Shown in pieces: positions 62,045 through 64,000 of a stretch of 64,000 nucleotides of DNA (the stretch's first letter is position 1; each line of letters opens with the position of its first letter). The DNA is taken from assembly GCA_947568835.1 (NCBI GenBank), contig CANOQG010000007.1, positions 2,108,001 to 2,172,000 on the forward strand, given 5' to 3'. Made by a program: the position numbers and the translations under genes. This stretch comes from Protonemura montana. Lineage: Eukaryota; Arthropoda; Insecta; Plecoptera; Nemouridae. A model generated the notes under the pieces. It was given only the letters and a program-made list of their open reading frames with translations, searched no databases and was not told where the DNA came from.

Positions 62045-64000
62045 GTTTTGCCCCATGTCCTGCCCCATGTCCTGCCCTATGTCCTGTCCCATGTCCTGCC
62101 CCATGTCCTGCCCCATGTCCTGTCCCATGTCCTGCCTCATGTCCTACCCCATGTCCTGCCCTATGTCCTGCCTCATGTCCTGCCCCATGTCCTGCCCCAT
62201 GTCCTGCCCCATGTCCTGCCCCATGTCCTGTCCCATGTCATGTCCCATGTCCTGCTCCATGTCCTGCCCCATGTCCTGCCCCATGTCCTGCCCTATGTCC
62301 TGCCCCATGTCCTGCCCCATGTCCTGCCCCATGTCCTGCCCTTTGTCCTGTCCCATTTCCTGCCCCATGTCCTGCCCCATGTCCTGCCCTATGTCCTGCC
62401 CCATGTCCTGCCCCATGTCTTGCCCCATGTCCCATGTCCTGCCCCATGTCCTGCCCCATGTCCTGCCCCATGTCCTTTCCTATGTCCTGTCCCATGTCCT
62501 GCCCCATGTCCTGCCCCATGTCCTGCTCCATGTCCTCCCCCTGTCCTGCCCCATGTCCCATGTCCTGCCCCATGTCCTGCCCCATGTCCTGCCCCATGTC
62601 CTGCCATATGTCTTGTCCCATGTCCTGCCCCATGTCCTGCCCCATGTCCTGCCCTATGTCCTGCCCCATGTCTTGCCCCATGTCCCATGTCCTGCCCCAT
62701 GTCCTGCCCCATGTCCTGCCCCATGTCCTGCCCTATGTCCTGCCCCATGTCCTGCCCCTTGTCCTGCCCCATGTCCTGCTCCATGTCCTGCCCCATGTCC
62801 CATGTCCTGCCCCATTTCCTGCCCCATGTCCTGCCCCATGTCCTGCCCCATGTCCTGCCACATGTCCTGCCCCATGTCCTGCCCCATGTCCTGTCCCATG
62901 TCCTGCCCCATGTCCTGCCCCATGTCCTGCCCCTAGTCCTGCCCTATGTCCTGTCCCATGTCCTGCCCCATGTCCTGCCCCATGTCCTGTCCCATGTCCT
63001 GCCTCATGTCCTGCCCCATGTCCTGCCCTATGTCCTGTCCCATGTCCTGCTCCATGTCCTGCCCCATGTCCTGCCCCATGTCCCATGTCCTGCCCCATGT
63101 CCTGCCCCATGTCCCATGTCCTGCCCCATGTCCTGCCCCTTGTCCTGTCCCATTTCCTGCCCCATGTCCTACCCCATGTCCTGCCCCATGTCCTGCCCCA
63201 TGTCCTGCCCCATGTCCTGCCTCATGTCCTGCCCCATGTCTTGCCCCATGTCCCATGTCCTGCCCCATGTCCTGCCCCATGTCCTGCCCCATGTCCTGCC
63301 CTATGTCCTGTCTTATGTCCTGCCCCATGTAATGCCCCATGTCCTGCTCCATGTCCTCCCCCTGTCCTGCCCTATGTCTTATGTCCTGCCCCATGTCCTG
63401 CCTCATGGCCTGTCCCATGTCCTGCCCTATGTCCTGTCCCATGTCCTGCCCCATTTCCTGCCCCATATCCTGCTCCATGTCCTGCCCCATGTCCTGCCCC
63501 ATGTCCCGCTCCATGTCCTCCCCCTGTCCTGCCTCATGTCCCATGTCCTGCCCCATGTCCTGCCCCATGTCCTGCCCCATGTCCTGTCCCATGTCCTGTC
63601 CCATGTCCTGCCCCATGTTTTGCCCCATGTCCTGTCCAATGTCCTGCCTCATGTCCTGCCCCATGTCCTGCCCCATGTCCTGCCCCATGTCCTGCCCCAT
63701 GTCCTGTCCCATGTCCTGCCCCATGTCATGCCCCATGTCCTGCCCCATGTCCTGCCCCATGTCCCATGTCCTGCCCCATGTCCTGCCCTTTGTCCTGTCC
63801 CATTTCCTGCCCCATGTCCTGCCCCATGTCCTGCCCCATGTCCTGCCCCATGTCCTGCGCCATGTCTTGCCCCATGTCCCATGTCCTGCCCCATGTCCTG
63901 CCCCATGTCCTGCCCCATGTCCTTCCCTATGTCCTGTCCCATGTCCTGCCCCATGTCCTGCCCCATGTCCTGCTCCATGTCCTCCCCCTGTCCTGCCCCA
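62045..64000. repeat. Right-domain HOR unit R10, truncated by window end
   Basis: It follows R7 at +12,782 from the TTTT anchor through TAG 62934. It then lacks 72 bp (six monomers) near 63,029 and the 513-bp duplication, so its ATGTAATG (ending 63332) comes 585 bp earlier than the R7 register predicts. A private GCGCCATG near 63,858 makes a CpG. The array continues past base 64,000. Confidence 0.82.

Larger units (their letters stand above)
1..64000. repeat. 12-bp satellite array filling the window
   Basis: Every stretch is built from ATGTCCTGCCCC or a close variant, read C-rich on the + strand. The consensus is 67% G+C yet contains no CpG; CpG appears only in rare variants such as CCGATG, CCGTGTCC, CCCGCTCC and CCGTATG. 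Numbering the monomer A1 to C12, recurrent variants seen are A1T, A1G, T2G, G3T, C5T, C6T, C6A, T7C, G8T, G8A, C9T, C10T, C11T, C11A, C12T and C12G; T4 is almost invariant. Length variants are a 7-bp unit ATGTCCC (for example 102-108 and 217-223), an 11-bp ATGTCCTGCCC, and an 11-bp unit lacking A1 after CCTCCCC or CCTTCCC. No gap, transposon or unique DNA interrupts it. It is a satellite by size and homogeneity; genomic location and any function are unknown. Confidence 0.99.

Noticed and set aside
1..64000. More than 200 long open frames on both strands as protein-coding genes
   Set aside because: They are low-complexity tetrapeptide repeats in every phase, overlap on both strands, switch phase at 7- and 11-bp monomers and begin or end at HOR-inherited stop variants. 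Nothing non-repetitive supports a gene.
1..64000. CRISPR array
   Set aside because: There are no unique spacers between repeats; monomers abut directly at 12 bp.
1..64000. Telomeric or subtelomeric repeat
   Set aside because: CCCCAT motifs recall C-rich telomere strands, but the 12-bp unit matches no telomere repeat I know and no TTAGGG-type tract is present.
1..64000. Exon of a minisatellite-coded structural protein (keratin-associated or proline-rich)
   Set aside because: The PCPA/MSCP reading looks Cys/Pro-rich, but the phase is not conserved, indels are not multiples of 3, and recurrent TAG and TAA units interrupt it.
1..64000. p53-type response elements from CATGTCC every 12 bp
   Set aside because: CATGTCC fits CWWGYYY, but the preceding bases are CCC rather than RRR, so no full half-site occurs in the consensus.
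1..64000. CENP-B box marking a centromeric alphoid-type array
   Set aside because: The box needs TTCG and CGGG cores; CpG is nearly absent and I saw neither core.
1..64000. Transposon, tRNA, rRNA or promoter insertions inside the array
   Set aside because: Reading through the window I found no stretch longer than a monomer that departs from the 12-bp pattern, no A-rich tail and no unique sequence.

Overview
The whole 64 kb window is one uninterrupted tandem array of a degenerate 12-bp satellite monomer, consensus ATGTCCTGCCCC on the + strand (GGGGCAGGACAT on the - strand), roughly 5,300 units. I find no protein-coding gene, RNA gene, transposon, CRISPR array, telomere tract or unique flanking sequence. 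The many long open frames in all six phases are an arithmetic by-product: 12 is divisible by 3, the monomer has no stop in any frame and carries an ATG, so + frames read MSCP, HVLP or PCPA and - frames read GQDM, GAGH or WGRT over and over. A homogeneous array of this size points to heterochromatic satellite DNA of a eukaryotic nuclear genome from a long-read assembly. The sequence does not let me name the species or chromosome position.

The array is not random. Variant monomers (mostly C to T changes, a 7-bp truncated unit, several 11-bp units and a few stop-bearing units) recur in fixed order, giving higher-order repeats (HORs) of about 2 to 6 kb. Two related HOR subfamilies meet near 26.3 kb. 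The left domain (1 to about 26.3 kb) has a domain-specific 11-bp monomer and contains two adjacent copies of a 6,669-bp unit (about 5,630-12,298 and 12,299-18,967), each holding a 2,668-bp tandem pair. The right domain (about 26.3-64 kb) has its own TTTT-marked anchor spaced 2,990, 3,149, 4,037, 3,587, 2,717, 6,123, 3,587, 5,158 and 4,037 bp apart. Most of it is a 12,427-bp block (about 34,534-46,960) followed directly by a 14,868-bp version of itself (about 46,961-61,828) that gained an internal 2,441-bp tandem duplication.

Shared private variants (an AAA unit, TGAACC units, a 1-bp deletion) let copies be matched to the base and give relative ages of duplications, a record of unequal exchange at several nested scales. 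Monomer-scale breakpoints are uncertain by tens of bp because canonical units are identical. No genes work together here; the content is structural.
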